A DNA stretch of 64,000 nt, taken from Nostoc sp. NIES-4103. GTDB taxonomy: Bacteria > Cyanobacteriota > Cyanobacteriia > Cyanobacteriales > Nostocaceae. Made by a program: the position numbers and the translations under genes. Of this stretch, positions 36,047 through 45,208 are shown piece after piece (position 1 is the first letter of the stretch; each line of letters starts with the position of its first letter). Where the stretch lies: NCBI RefSeq assembly GCF_002368335.1, contig NZ_AP018288.1, forward strand, positions 159,372 to 223,371, read 5' to 3'. A model generated the notes under the pieces. It had not been told where the DNA came from, did no database searches, and saw nothing but the letters and a program-made list of their open reading frames with translations.

Positions 36047-36214
36047 AAGGCTACCTTTGCACTCTTTGTAAGGGTTGTTTTTTAGTTTAACAAGCGATCG
36101 CTCATTACTCGCCAAGCAACGCCTTTCACAAAGTCAGAGACTAGCTGCTACATCTGGATATTGAAAAATAAGCAAAGCTAATAACAGCTATTACCATAAC
36201 AAAACTTAAAAGAC

Positions 36215-36244
36215 TTGATTAACTTTTGTAAAGCAGTGTAAATT
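36215..36244 (+). promoter_or_regulatory. candidate psbA promoter
   Basis: TTGATT (36215-36220), 18 bases, then TAAATT (36239-36244), about 60 bases before the psbA ATG. The -10 match is only fair, so this is a suggestion. Confidence 0.3.
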
Positions 36245-36304
36245 ACTATCACAGGCAAAAACAAACACGCCTGATACATACATAACAACCGCACTCATAA
36301 AGCC

Positions 36305-37387
36305 ATGACAGCAACCTTACAACAGCGCCAAAGCGCCAACGTATGGGAGCAGTTCTGCAACTGGATCACCAGCACCAACAACCGCCTCTACATCGGCTGG
36401 TTCGGCGTACTGATGATCCCCACCTTGCTAGCTGCAACCACCTGCTTCATCATCGCCTTCATCGCCGCACCTCCAGTAGACATCGACGGAATCCGCGAAC
36501 CAGTAGCAGGTTCCCTACTGTATGGAAACAACATCATCTCCGGAGCAGTAGTACCTTCCTCCAACGCAATTGGTTTACACTTCTACCCAATTTGGGAAGC
36601 AGCATCTCTTGATGAATGGTTGTACAACGGTGGCCCTTACCAATTGGTAATCTTCCACTTCCTGACCGGCGTATTCTGCTACCTAGGTCGTGAATGGGAA
36701 CTGTCCTACCGCTTAGGAATGCGTCCTTGGATTTGCCTAGCATTCTCCGCACCCGTAGCAGCAGCAACCGCAGTATTCTTGATTTACCCAATCGGACAAG
36801 GTTCCTTCTCTGATGGTATGCCCTTGGGTATCTCCGGAACCTTCAACTTCATGATCGTATTCCAAGCAGAACACAACATCCTCATGCACCCCTTCCACAT
36901 GTTGGGAGTAGCAGGTGTATTCGGTGGAAGTTTATTCTCTGCAATGCACGGTTCTTTGGTAACCTCTTCCTTGGTTCGTGAAACCACCGAAAACGAATCC
37001 CAAAACTACGGATACAAATTCGGTCAAGAAGAAGAAACCTACAACATCGTAGCTGCTCACGGTTACTTCGGTCGCCTAATCTTCCAATACGCATCCTTCA
37101 ACAACAGCCGCAGCTTGCACTTCTTCTTGGCAGCTTGGCCTGTAATCGGAATCTGGTTCACCGCACTGGGTGTAAGCACAATGGCGTTCAACTTGAACGG
37201 CTTCAACTTCAACCAGTCTGTGATTGATTCCCAAGGTCGCGTCATCAACACCTGGGCTGATATCATCAACCGCGCTAACTTGGGTATGGAAGTAATGCAC
37301 GAGCGTAATGCTCACAACTTCCCCTTAGACTTGGCTGCTGGTGATGTTGCTCCTGTTGCTATCAGCGCTCCTGCTATCAACGGTTAA
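36305..37387 (+). CDS. psbA: photosystem II reaction centre protein D1
   Basis: A 360-residue D1 protein. It binds the reaction-centre chlorophylls, pheophytin, QB and most ligands of the Mn cluster in the thylakoid membrane. Five helices and the C-terminal extension are complete, with processing after Ala344 (DLA-A). Residue 130 is Glu (GREWELSY), the form linked to high-light D1; the low-light form has Gln. Codon use is strongly biased to highly expressed choices (AAC, TTC, CGT). It is a single-gene unit with its own strong terminator. Cyanobacteria usually carry several psbA copies; only one is in this window. Confidence 0.98.
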   Translation: MTATLQQRQSANVWEQFCNWITSTNNRLYIGWFGVLMIPTLLAATTCFIIAFIAAPPVDIDGIREPVAGSLLYGNNIISGAVVPSSNAIGLHFYPIWEAASLDEWLYNGGPYQLVIFHFLTGVFCYLGREWELSYRLGMRPWICLAFSAPVAAATAVFLIYPIGQGSFSDGMPLGISGTFNFMIVFQAEHNILMHPFHMLGVAGVFGGSLFSAMHGSLVTSSLVRETTENESQNYGYKFGQEEETYNIVAAHGYFGRLIFQYASFNNSRSLHFFLAAWPVIGIWFTALGVSTMAFNLNGFNFNQSVIDSQGRVINTWADIINRANLGMEVMHERNAHNFPLDLAAGDVAPVAISAPAING

Positions 37388-37411
37388 TTCTTAGCCACGT
37401 CGAATAAAACG

Positions 37412-37443
37412 AAAAGCGCTCTCCCAGTGGGGGGGCGCTTTTT
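37412..37443 (+). terminator. psbA rho-independent terminator
   Basis: AAAAGCGCTCTCCC, a short loop, then GGGGGGGCGCTTTTT: a strong stem with a T tail, 25 bases after the psbA stop. Confidence 0.9.
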
Positions 37444-37529
37444 GCATTGGCTGTTCGATTGTTACTCAAACTTGATCCTGACTTTTCACGTTATGTGGAA
37501 AACTTGACTTGAAACCTAACCCCCTAAAC

Positions 37530-37655
37530 CAACTGGGGCGTATAGTGATATCTATTCATTGGCAGCAACTTTGTATGAACTTTTGACCGGAAAAACGCCA
37601 GTTAGTGCGCTGAAACGTAAAGTGGACAACGCTATTTTAGTGGAACCGAAAAAAC
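37530..37655 (+). pseudogene. Ser/Thr protein kinase remnant
   Basis: About 42 in-frame codons (SDIYSLAATLYELLTGKTP, then VSALKRKVDNAILVEPKKL) match the C-lobe of Hanks-type kinases (subdomain IX, DxYSLxxxLYELLTG). Nothing before or after continues the kinase. It stops at the left end of the IS4-type element at 37656, so insertion or deletion around the element removed the rest. Confidence 0.75.
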
Positions 37656-38995
37656 TTGAGGGGGCGACAAAGAAGCTAAAGTGGTTGGTGTATAAGCATC
37701 ATAGCCATCAAACCCTGGTGATAAAATGGTTGCTTATTGCGAACGGCGGCCATCATTTCCCGAACTAATTCCTGACACTCATTCAAAGAGACTATCCAAT
37801 TTTGCCCGTATAAACCTATCCAAAAAGCACTATGTCTTCTTGTGGTTCTTTTTGGTTCGTTAGGACGACAAATATAAGATTGTTTTCTGGTAAATTGAGT
37901 TTTTTGACCTTGTAACCATGCAGAAGTCATTGCGAAGGCAATCAATAAAATTAGGCGTATAAGTCTATCTGAATTTGCTTGAGAACCTTCTAAATTATAG
38001 CCTCCTGTTTTACAATCACGGAACATAGCTTCAATCCCAAAACGTTGACGATATATTTTTACCGCTGTTGATACATCTGGAAGATTAGTAGATAAATACC
38101 AAGGTGATGTTTCTTGTTTACCACGATATTTTCGTTTCCAATAGACTGCTAAATTACAACGACCAAAACCTTTATTTTGTGTAAGATTAACCTGTTGATA
38201 AAATCTCCGTTCTCCAGGATAAAGGGGAATTTTACTTAGAGGCCGAAATTTATGTCTTTTTTCTCGAAATGTAGTGTCCTTTTTTTGTCGGAAGACAAAG
38301 TTAAAACCTTGACGGTGTAACCAATTACCTAATTCCACACCATGAAATTCTCTATCGCCAATAATGACTAATTGATAATGTTTCAATAACCTGATTACTG
38401 GGCGTAATACTTTCTGTTGTTCTGGGAAATTACTGCAACCTTCTTTATCAAGAAGACACCAAAATATTGGTAATGCCCTTTTTTGATAAATCACACTCAC
38501 CATGAGAATATTATTGTCTTTCCATTGGGTTCTATCCAAAGCAATAATCAATTGTGACTGAGGTTTAAATAAGCGTGATAAAATTTCTTCAATGATGGGA
38601 AACCATAATAGCACCACACTCAACTTATTCGATTTCAGAAATCTTTGTCAATGACGACGACGGCTATTGTGTTGTATTGGTAAAGGTAGAGTAGCGGCTA
38701 ATTTTTCTATTTTTACTTGCTTCTGGCTTTGTAGCAGCCATACCAACATTTTTAGGGTAATTAATTGTGTCTTACTCAGGTACTTTTCTAAAATTTCTTG
38801 ATAGAATTGGGGCAGTATTTATTTGTTTGGTCTTGTTAATTTGACGAGACCATTCTTTTTTACCATCAAACTGCCCCTTCTTCGTAGCTGTCTAATAACT
38901 GCACAGTCTTGTCAATAAGAACCGTTTTTTTGATAGGGTATCTTACTCGAATGCCTCTTCCTGTAATACTTTGACTCTTCTTGTCGCCCCCTCAA
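37656..38995 (-). mobile_element. IS4-family insertion sequence, degraded
   Basis: The ends are 15-bp exact inverted repeats, TTGAGGGGGCGACAA at 37656-37670 and TTGTCGCCCCCTCAA at 38981-38995. About 1.34 kb encloses one transposase gene on the minus strand. No flanking target duplication is visible (left flank ACCGAAAAAAC, right flank CTAGGACAC), which suggests a later deletion. Confidence 0.8.
37676..38826 (-). pseudogene. IS4-family DDE transposase with nonsense codon
   Basis: The 315-codon main frame carries DDE features: LIIALDRTQWKDNNI (first Asp), IIGDREFHGVELGNWL (second Asp) and the YRQRFGIEAMFRDCKTGGYN Y-(2)R-(3)E-(6)K signature. The natural N-terminus continues upstream in the same frame (LPQFYQEILEKYLSK to HNSRRRH) but is cut by TGA at 38648-38650. 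The expected start codon before LPQFYQ reads ATA. Two lesions make an active full-length enzyme unlikely. Confidence 0.8.
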
Positions 38996-39120
38996 CTAGG
39001 ACACTTTGTCTTTAACGCAAAACCATAGCTTGCTCAAGTTCCAAAAGCTAACTAGAAGAATATTTTATAGCTGTTGTAAGTGTTGGAAGCGATCGCACTT
39101 AATAACCCCATTCCAAAATA

Positions 39121-39864
39121 TTAAGCTTCTGGTTCAATGCCAAGCGATCGCAATTGTGCAGTCAAGCGATCGGCTCTTTGGCGTTCTTGTTCAGCCCGTT
39201 GGCGTTCTTGTTCAGCTCTTTCCTCACCAGTCAACAATAAATTACCTTGCAAATCCCACCAACGCAGCCAAGGTAATTCCATATTCTGATATTGTCCCTG
39301 CCAAATGCCTAATTCGACTCCTAAAGGAGCTATAGAATAATGTCCGCGTTCATTTGCTGCTAAGAGTTGATATTGTCCTTCAATTAGGTGATAAACTTCC
39401 ACACTGGCTTTACTCACTTCATAAATGCCATAAAAAGCTGGATGAATCACCTGCTCATAAATCCAAAATTTACCTTTCCAAGGAGTTTTGTCTCGTTCCT
39501 CTGCACCATTACCAGAGACGAATTCTAATACAATCAATGGGGCGATGAACTCTTGCCACAGTACATAAGACCTGCGTGTTTGCCCATCGAGCAAGGGCGG
39601 TACATTTGGTACATAGAACCAGTCTGGTGCTTCTGCACCTTTTTCCGGTGGTTCAGTCATGCGCCAATAAATACCACTATCTTGACCAATACAGTATTGC
39701 CCATCAGGATGGCGTTTTTCCAATACTGGTTTAATCGAGTCTGTTAGTAAGATGCTTTGGGGATGTTCCTGAAAGTTTTTCACAAAAGTACCATCAGACT
39801 CCGGTAGCTGCGTGTGGTCTGGGAAAGGAGTAAGGTCAGTACTTGGGTTGGTTGCAGAGGTCAT
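39121..39864 (-). CDS. Uma2-family protein with C-terminal coiled coil
   Basis: A 247-residue protein. Core Uma2/DUF820 blocks: QYCIGQDSGIYWRMTEPP, PDWFYVPNVPPLLDG, APLIVLEFVSGNG, KGKFWIYEQVI, YGIYEVSKASVEVYHL. It ends in a charged coiled coil of repeated EERAEQERQRAEQERQR. It starts at ATG 39864 with AAAGGTAA upstream, a leader conserved in all three local copies. Function unknown beyond the nuclease-like fold of the family. It forms a cluster with 39951-40673 and the broken copy at 35239-36046. Confidence 0.82.
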   Translation of the reverse strand: MTSATNPSTDLTPFPDHTQLPESDGTFVKNFQEHPQSILLTDSIKPVLEKRHPDGQYCIGQDSGIYWRMTEPPEKGAEAPDWFYVPNVPPLLDGQTRRSYVLWQEFIAPLIVLEFVSGNGAEERDKTPWKGKFWIYEQVIHPAFYGIYEVSKASVEVYHLIEGQYQLLAANERGHYSIAPLGVELGIWQGQYQNMELPWLRWWDLQGNLLLTGEERAEQERQRAEQERQRADRLTAQLRSLGIEPEA

Positions 39865-39950
39865 AAGATTACCTTTGCACTGGGTAAGGGTTGTTTTTTA
39901 GTTTAGCAAGCTTAGACATGGTAATGTCTGGGCAGCTTGAAGTTATAGAC

Positions 39951-40673
39951 TTATGCTTCTGGTTCAACGCCGAGCGATCGCAATTGTGCTGCTAAACGTT
40001 CAGCTCGTTGGCGTTCTTGTTCTGCTCTTTCTTCACCAGTTAACAACAAATTACCTTGCAAATCCCACCAACGCAACCAAGGTAATTCCATATTTTGATA
40101 TTCTCCCTGCCAAATACCTAACTCAACTTCTAAAGGAGCTATGGAATAATGTCCGCGTTCATTTGCTGTTAATAACTGATACTTTCCTTCAATGAGATGA
40201 TAAACTTCTACACTGGCTTTATTCACTTCATAAATGCCGTAGAAGGGAGGACGTATCACTTGCTCATAAATCCAAAATTTTCCTTTCCACGGAGTTTTAT
40301 CTCGCTCCTCACTACCATCTCCAGAAGCAAATTCTAATACAATCAGTGGGGCAATAAATTCTCGCCACAGCACATAAGACCTGCGTGTTTGTCCATCGAG
40401 CATGGGTGGTACATTTCCAACATAAAACCAGTCTGGTGCTGCTGCACCTTTTTCTGGCGGGTCAGTCATGCGCCAATAGATACCGCTATCTTGACCTATA
40501 CAGTATTGCCCATCAGGATGAAGTTTTTGCAATATCGGTTTAATTGAGTCTGTTATGAGAATGCTTTGGGGATGTTCCTGAAAGTTTTTCACAAAGGTAC
40601 CATCAGACTCCGGTAGCTGCGTGTGGTCTGGGAAAGGAGTGAGGTCAGTACTTGGGTTGGTTGCAGAGGTCAT
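39951..40673 (-). CDS. Uma2-family protein with C-terminal coiled coil, paralogue
   Basis: A 240-residue protein nearly identical in plan to its neighbour. The first 45 residues are the same except for a few changes, and it has one fewer copy of the AEQERQR unit in the coiled coil, so the tail length varies by repeat number. Same ribosome-site leader before ATG 40673. It is probably the most recent duplicate of 39121-39864. Confidence 0.82.
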   Translation of the reverse strand: MTSATNPSTDLTPFPDHTQLPESDGTFVKNFQEHPQSILITDSIKPILQKLHPDGQYCIGQDSGIYWRMTDPPEKGAAAPDWFYVGNVPPMLDGQTRRSYVLWREFIAPLIVLEFASGDGSEERDKTPWKGKFWIYEQVIRPPFYGIYEVNKASVEVYHLIEGKYQLLTANERGHYSIAPLEVELGIWQGEYQNMELPWLRWWDLQGNLLLTGEERAEQERQRAERLAAQLRSLGVEPEA

Positions 40674-40742
40674 AAGATTACCTTTGCACTGGATAAGGGT
40701 TGTTTTTTAGTTTAACTTGTCAAAGGAAGAGAAAGGCGATCG

Positions 40743-40960
40743 CTAAATATTCTCCACCCATAAAATATTACTTGCGTAAGCACTACTTTGCAGCGTGTTG
40801 TAGAATTTTGCTTCTGCTGTCACCATCTGGCATTGTTGCGTAATAGCCAAAGCTAGGTAAAAACAATCATACACACTTCGCCCTAGAGCGATCGTGATTA
40901 TTAACAGCAGTTTCTAATAAAGGTTCTGATGGGTAAATTTGCAACCTCTTCTTGAGCCAT
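40743..40960 (-). pseudogene. PIN-domain (VapC-like) toxin remnant
   Basis: On the minus strand the 3' end reads VYDCFYLALAITQQCQMVTA, then EAKFYNTLQ and ILWVENI-stop (stop at 40743-40745), the C-terminal half of a PIN ribonuclease. The preceding part, LPSEPLLETAVN, lies in another frame and joins through a frameshift near 40897-40905 (ITIALGRS in the toxin frame). There is no start, and the N-terminal acidic residue is missing. Dead gene. Confidence 0.7.
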
Positions 40961-41004
40961 AACAACAGCTTTTAGAAATAAGAGGGGTGATCATAGATTG
41001 GATA

Positions 41005-41766
41005 TTAACAGTCTTGTTGATATTGGATCTTTTGTAGACCTTTAATTATTCTTGGAGGAACTTCATTTTGAGCTACAGGGTATCCGTGATAGCCATCTGC
41101 ATTGTCCGGTTGAAATTCATAAAATTTTTCACTGTAGTATCCATAAATCTGTTTACCGCTTACAATACCTTTATCTAAAACTAATTGTGCAACTTCATCG
41201 CTCAAATCCATAATAGTACCCCAACCATTTGGTGGAGAATGTTTAGGACTGGGTACATAACGAGGACGTAGTTTTTGAGCCTGACTTACATGAAATAAGT
41301 TAGGAATTAGTGAGTTTTGATATATTTCGCCGTCTTGGCTGTATCTTACCTGAAGATGTTCGCTAGAGAATTCAGGTGCATCCTCTAAGCTAATTACAGT
41401 TCCTTTCAGATAGGCTGCTCCTGCTAATGAACTACCAGTAACGTCTTGATTATTTAAGTGACATTCATGATAAACCAATGTATGGTCTAAAGTCCTATCT
41501 ATGAAAGGGCCTTTAGTCATGATTTCAACAAATAACTTAGCATCTCTTCTATTAGCAGAACACAATTTTTCATACACCCAATCCTTAACTGTAAAGTCAA
41601 TGCTTAGTTTACAGCTAGAAAAACTACTATGTACCTGAATTCTGTCCTTACCTCTAATAGGTTCTAATTCCTCAATTATTTTTACTAGCATCCCCATAAG
41701 GGTATCAGCTTCATATTTATCCTTGGCCTGGACGATAAAGGAAAGTTCGTTAATTAAAAAGTGCAT
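41005..41766 (-). CDS. unknown protein, third gene of DUF262/ATPase operon
   Basis: A 253-residue protein with no motif I recognise, no signal peptide and no membrane helix. Its N-terminus (MHFLINELSFIVQAKDKYEA) looks like an alpha/beta domain, and conserved-looking polar clusters (TLVYHECHLNNQD, NGWGTIMDLSDEVAQLVLD) could form an active site. Its start abuts the stop of the ATPase gene (41766/41767), so the two are surely co-translated. An effector or partner of the ATPase is inference from operon structure. Confidence 0.7.
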   Translation of the reverse strand: MHFLINELSFIVQAKDKYEADTLMGMLVKIIEELEPIRGKDRIQVHSSFSSCKLSIDFTVKDWVYEKLCSANRRDAKLFVEIMTKGPFIDRTLDHTLVYHECHLNNQDVTGSSLAGAAYLKGTVISLEDAPEFSSEHLQVRYSQDGEIYQNSLIPNLFHVSQAQKLRPRYVPSPKHSPPNGWGTIMDLSDEVAQLVLDKGIVSGKQIYGYYSEKFYEFQPDNADGYHGYPVAQNEVPPRIIKGLQKIQYQQDC

Positions 41767-42927
41767 TTACAGCAGCTCAAACAAGTCTTTTTCTGCTTGG
41801 TCAAAGAAGCCGTCTGGCCATTCATCAATTCTTCCATCAGCATCGATGTGAGGTGAAACTACCTCAGTAAAAGCTTGTCCTTGTTGTTCTTTACGCTGAA
41901 AGTAGTGCAACTGCACATCCTCTGGCTTCAGTTTACCGCCATGAACAGCAAGCCTGATTCCGTTTAAAATGTGGTCGCTATGAGTTTCTATTACTACTTG
42001 AACGCCGCAACTAGCTGCTAATGCTAAGAACTCACCTATTTTAGATTGCCCTTTGGGATGAAGATGAGCCTCTGGATTTTCAACTAGGATTATAGTATCA
42101 TGTTTTGATGCAAGCACTGCAACAATAATTGGCAAAGTATAGGTAATGCCAAATCCAACATTGGTAGCACGGTAAAACTTACTATCACCGTAGAAGTATC
42201 GTATATTTACCAGATCCATATCTGAATTTGGTTTAATATTGATGCGCGTACCTGGGCTAATTTCTCCCATCCATGCTTCAACTTGATCAATTAGAGCCAG
42301 TGATGGGGTTTCTGGGTCGTAGTATTGTGGCACTGAACTTTTTACATTAGGATGACTCAACTGGGTGTGAAAAATATCTGTTTTTGCATTAGCTGCTAGA
42401 AAATGTACAGTATATTCACATTTATCACCGAGTGCTTTGCCTATTTGAACTTTATCATATGACATTTTGTTAAAGTTTCTTGGCCCTATACGCTCTGCCT
42501 CAATGTAATGAAATTCTTGATTAAATAAACTCAATTGATAAATACTATCCTCTACGGGTGCTGAATCCAGAGTTAAAAAATTAGTTCCTATATCTTCTTC
42601 TTGATTTTCTATATCTTCTTCATATTTAAATTTCCAAGTGCCTTTTATACCATTTTGCCAAATAATTTCAAACCCTGTATAGTCCTGCTTATAGGCCCCT
42701 TCAAAAATAGCATCTTTTGCTGTACCGATATTAATTAAATCTCCGTTAAGTACTAAGCCTTTTTGCGCTAGTAAGCCTTTTTTATGAGATTGGCGTAGCA
42801 AAAGCAATGCCTGTAAAACAGAAGATTTTCCGGTGCTATTTAGACCAGATAGAAGTGTAAGTGGTTTAAATGAAAGTGTTTGATTTTTAAAAGGTTTAAA
42901 ATTCGTCAGTGTGAGTGAGTCAATCAT
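41767..42927 (-). CDS. AAA/ABC-type ATPase with DUF3696 C-terminus
   Basis: A 386-residue OLD/RecF-like ATPase. Walker A GLNSTGKSSVLQALLLLRQS (29-48), Walker B region IILVENPEAHLHPKGQSKIG near residue 275, H-loop-like VVIETHSDHILNGIR, and a C-terminal DUF3696-like tail (QLHYFQRKE to GFFDQAEKDL). Such ATPases are common sensors or regulators in anti-phage systems, paired with an effector. It overlaps the DUF262 gene by 8 bases and abuts the unknown gene, making a tight three-gene operon. Confidence 0.85.
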   Translation of the reverse strand: MIDSLTLTNFKPFKNQTLSFKPLTLLSGLNSTGKSSVLQALLLLRQSHKKGLLAQKGLVLNGDLINIGTAKDAIFEGAYKQDYTGFEIIWQNGIKGTWKFKYEEDIENQEEDIGTNFLTLDSAPVEDSIYQLSLFNQEFHYIEAERIGPRNFNKMSYDKVQIGKALGDKCEYTVHFLAANAKTDIFHTQLSHPNVKSSVPQYYDPETPSLALIDQVEAWMGEISPGTRINIKPNSDMDLVNIRYFYGDSKFYRATNVGFGITYTLPIIVAVLASKHDTIILVENPEAHLHPKGQSKIGEFLALAASCGVQVVIETHSDHILNGIRLAVHGGKLKPEDVQLHYFQRKEQQGQAFTEVVSPHIDADGRIDEWPDGFFDQAEKDLFELL

Positions 42928-44053
42928 AAAGTACTTGTTGAGTTATTCCTTCTATAATCTTAAATCTATACTGAACTTTATCAGTAGCTTGAGATATAGA
43001 TTCTAAAAAATTATGGTCTTCATCTATATAATTTTTAAATATATTTATTAAATTATATTTTTTATTTGTCAAAATTTGTATTTGCTCATCATTCAGCTTA
43101 CTTAAAGTTACTGACCAAGCTTCAAATAAAGCTTTATTTACAGGAAATTTTTTTCTCTGAAAATTAGATATTTTCCGAAATGCATTATTACCAAAAATAT
43201 TTGATGCAGCAATCATAGTTCTTTTAAAATTATTCTCAATATTATTTAACTCTACTTCAGCGAGTTTATTTGTCTTAGATAGAGCTTTAGTTAAAAAAGT
43301 ATCTCTATTTTCTGCATATTGTTGGTAAGGAGTTAAAGTAAAAGCTAAAAAACCAAGTATAAATTCCCGATCATCCATACGCATTTTGCGACGATCCCCA
43401 AGTTGAACTAGTTGCTTAAACTCTGAAGATGCAGCAAGTTTAGTCAAAAATTTTGTCCCTTTACCAGGATTAAGCGCATGGCGTAATTCTTGAGGAGATA
43501 AAGCTAGTCCTCCTGTATTAATACGTTTGAAAATATTATATTTAATTTCTGGAGGTGTTCCTTTTTCAATCAAATATACTGTAAGTTGAGTTTCTTCAAG
43601 ACGACGTTGATATCTGCGGTCAATTTGAGCGAAAGTTTTACCTTCTAAATTTGTAAGATACTCTAATCCAGATAACTTCAAGCTTTTATCGATAATAAAC
43701 CGTTTTAGTGCAAATAGACGCTGCAACCCATCTACTACTAACCATTTATCTTCATCAGTTGCATCTATATAAAATGCTGGTATGGGTATACGTATAATAA
43801 TAGATTCTATCAGCCTACTTTGGGCATCTTCTTTCCAGATATCAGCATGGCGTTGAAAATCAGGTGCTAAATCAAGAGCTTCTTCATTAATTCTTTTTAG
43901 CAATAACTCTATTGTAGGTTCTCTAGTTACAATGTTTATTTTATCAGGGTCATATAAAAAAGTAACTTTTTCGTCTTTTTCTTCATAATTCTCTTCTTCA
44001 TCTAAGGTTTCCTCATCAGTTAATTCTAAGTTGTAGTTATTCAAGCCTGTCAC
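42920..44053 (-). CDS. DUF262 (GmrSD N-terminal/ParB-like) protein
   Basis: A 377-residue protein. Conserved DUF262 blocks: LAPDFQRHADIWKEDAQSRL, IPIPAFYIDA, WLVVDGLQRLFALKRF (the DGQQR-type motif, here DGLQR) and FKRINTGGLALSPQELRHAL. DUF262 is the nucleotide-hydrolysing ParB/Srx-fold half of GmrSD-type restriction enzymes. The partner HNH domain (DUF1524) is not evident here; the C-terminal 150 residues are helical and unrecognised. First gene of the operon with the DUF3696 ATPase and the unknown protein; likely anti-phage (inference). Confidence 0.85.
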   Translation of the reverse strand: MTGLNNYNLELTDEETLDEEENYEEKDEKVTFLYDPDKINIVTREPTIELLLKRINEEALDLAPDFQRHADIWKEDAQSRLIESIIIRIPIPAFYIDATDEDKWLVVDGLQRLFALKRFIIDKSLKLSGLEYLTNLEGKTFAQIDRRYQRRLEETQLTVYLIEKGTPPEIKYNIFKRINTGGLALSPQELRHALNPGKGTKFLTKLAASSEFKQLVQLGDRRKMRMDDREFILGFLAFTLTPYQQYAENRDTFLTKALSKTNKLAEVELNNIENNFKRTMIAASNIFGNNAFRKISNFQRKKFPVNKALFEAWSVTLSKLNDEQIQILTNKKYNLINIFKNYIDEDHNFLESISQATDKVQYRFKIIEGITQQVLYD

Positions 44054-44220
44054 AGCAATTACTCCTTGGTATTAATACCTATTAATTAATTTATTAGTGG
44101 TGATTGGTGTTACTACATTAGCAAATAAAGCTTTTGAACTGGGGTACTTTAATCTTACTATCTCCCCAAATGATAGAGACGCGAAATTTCGCGCCTCTAT
44201 GTAGCTAATCTATTACTTGT

Positions 44221-45150
44221 TTACTTCGCTAACACCAAATCAACTGGTGCAACCCCGGCTAGATCCAAAATTGGGGCTATCAAATCTTCGCGCTTCACCG
44301 CCATCATGTGGACACCATGACATAATTGCCGGGCAATTTGCACTTGTTCGGCTGCAATTTTCATGCCTTCCTCAAGCGGGTTTTTAGCTTTTGCCAATCT
44401 ATCAATAATGTGTTGGGGTATATTGACACCAGGAACGCACTTATTAATAAATTGGGCATTTTTTGCCGATTTCAACAGAAAAATTCCTGCCAAAACTGGT
44501 TTATTGTAACCAGCAGCAATTTTATCCATGAACTTTTCTAGCCGCTCAAAATCAGTAATTAATTGACTTTGAAAAAACTGTGCGCCGGCTTCAATTTTAC
44601 GTTCAAATCGACTTTGCAAACCTGACCAACTAGCACATTGGGGATCTACTGCTGCACCAACAAATAAATCTAGCGCCCCATCGGTTAAAGGTTTATCGTT
44701 GCAATCAAAACCCTGATTCATCTTGCGAATAAGTTGCAACAATCGCACAGCTTCCAAATCAAACACGCCTTTGGCATCTGGATGATCGCCTGCTTTTACC
44801 GGGTCGCCAGTCAAAGCTAAAATATTACGCACACCCAAAGCATGAGCGCCCATCAAATCAGCTTGTAAACCGATGCGGTTGCGATCGCGGCAAGCAACTT
44901 GACAAATCGGCTCTATGCCATTTTGTAGTAAAATAACAGACGCTATTAAAGAAGACATCCGTAGCACTGCTCGGCTACCATCGGTAATATTGACGGCATG
45001 AACCCTCCCCTTAAGGGTCGCCGCCATTTCAAGCATGTGTTCTGGATTACCGCCTTTAGGTGGTGCAACCTCGGCGGTAATTAAAAATTCACCCGCCAAG
45101 GCAGCTCTACGGAAGGTATTCAAGTAGGTATGGCTATAGTTATTGTCCAT
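44221..45150 (-). CDS. methylenetetrahydrofolate reductase-family protein
   Basis: A 309-residue MetF-like TIM barrel (ITAEVAPPKGGNPEHMLEMA, VNITDGSRAVLRMSSL, NILALTGDPVKAGDHPDAKG, GAQFFQSQLITDFERLEKFM). It lacks the regulatory domain of eukaryotic enzymes. It probably reduces methylene-THF to methyl-THF for methionine synthesis, with FAD; methionine synthase is not nearby. The divergence from E. coli MetF means another folate- or corrinoid-linked role remains possible. Single gene ahead of trpS on the same strand. Confidence 0.82.
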   Translation of the reverse strand: MDNNYSHTYLNTFRRAALAGEFLITAEVAPPKGGNPEHMLEMAATLKGRVHAVNITDGSRAVLRMSSLIASVILLQNGIEPICQVACRDRNRIGLQADLMGAHALGVRNILALTGDPVKAGDHPDAKGVFDLEAVRLLQLIRKMNQGFDCNDKPLTDGALDLFVGAAVDPQCASWSGLQSRFERKIEAGAQFFQSQLITDFERLEKFMDKIAAGYNKPVLAGIFLLKSAKNAQFINKCVPGVNIPQHIIDRLAKAKNPLEEGMKIAAEQVQIARQLCHGVHMMAVKREDLIAPILDLAGVAPVDLVLAK

Positions 45151-45208
45151 AACATTAATATGTTGGTTCTCTTACAGGGTATAACGAACCACACCTAAAA
45201 GAGAATCC

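Noticed and set aside
37559..37768. 69-codon frame as an intact gene
   Set aside because: The first part is a kinase fragment and the rest reads into the IS inverted repeat and antisense transposase; it is a chimera at the insertion edge.
41005..44053. Calling the DUF262 operon a GmrSD type IV restriction system
   Set aside because: No DUF1524 HNH domain is visible in any of the three proteins, and the ATPase partner is not part of GmrSD.
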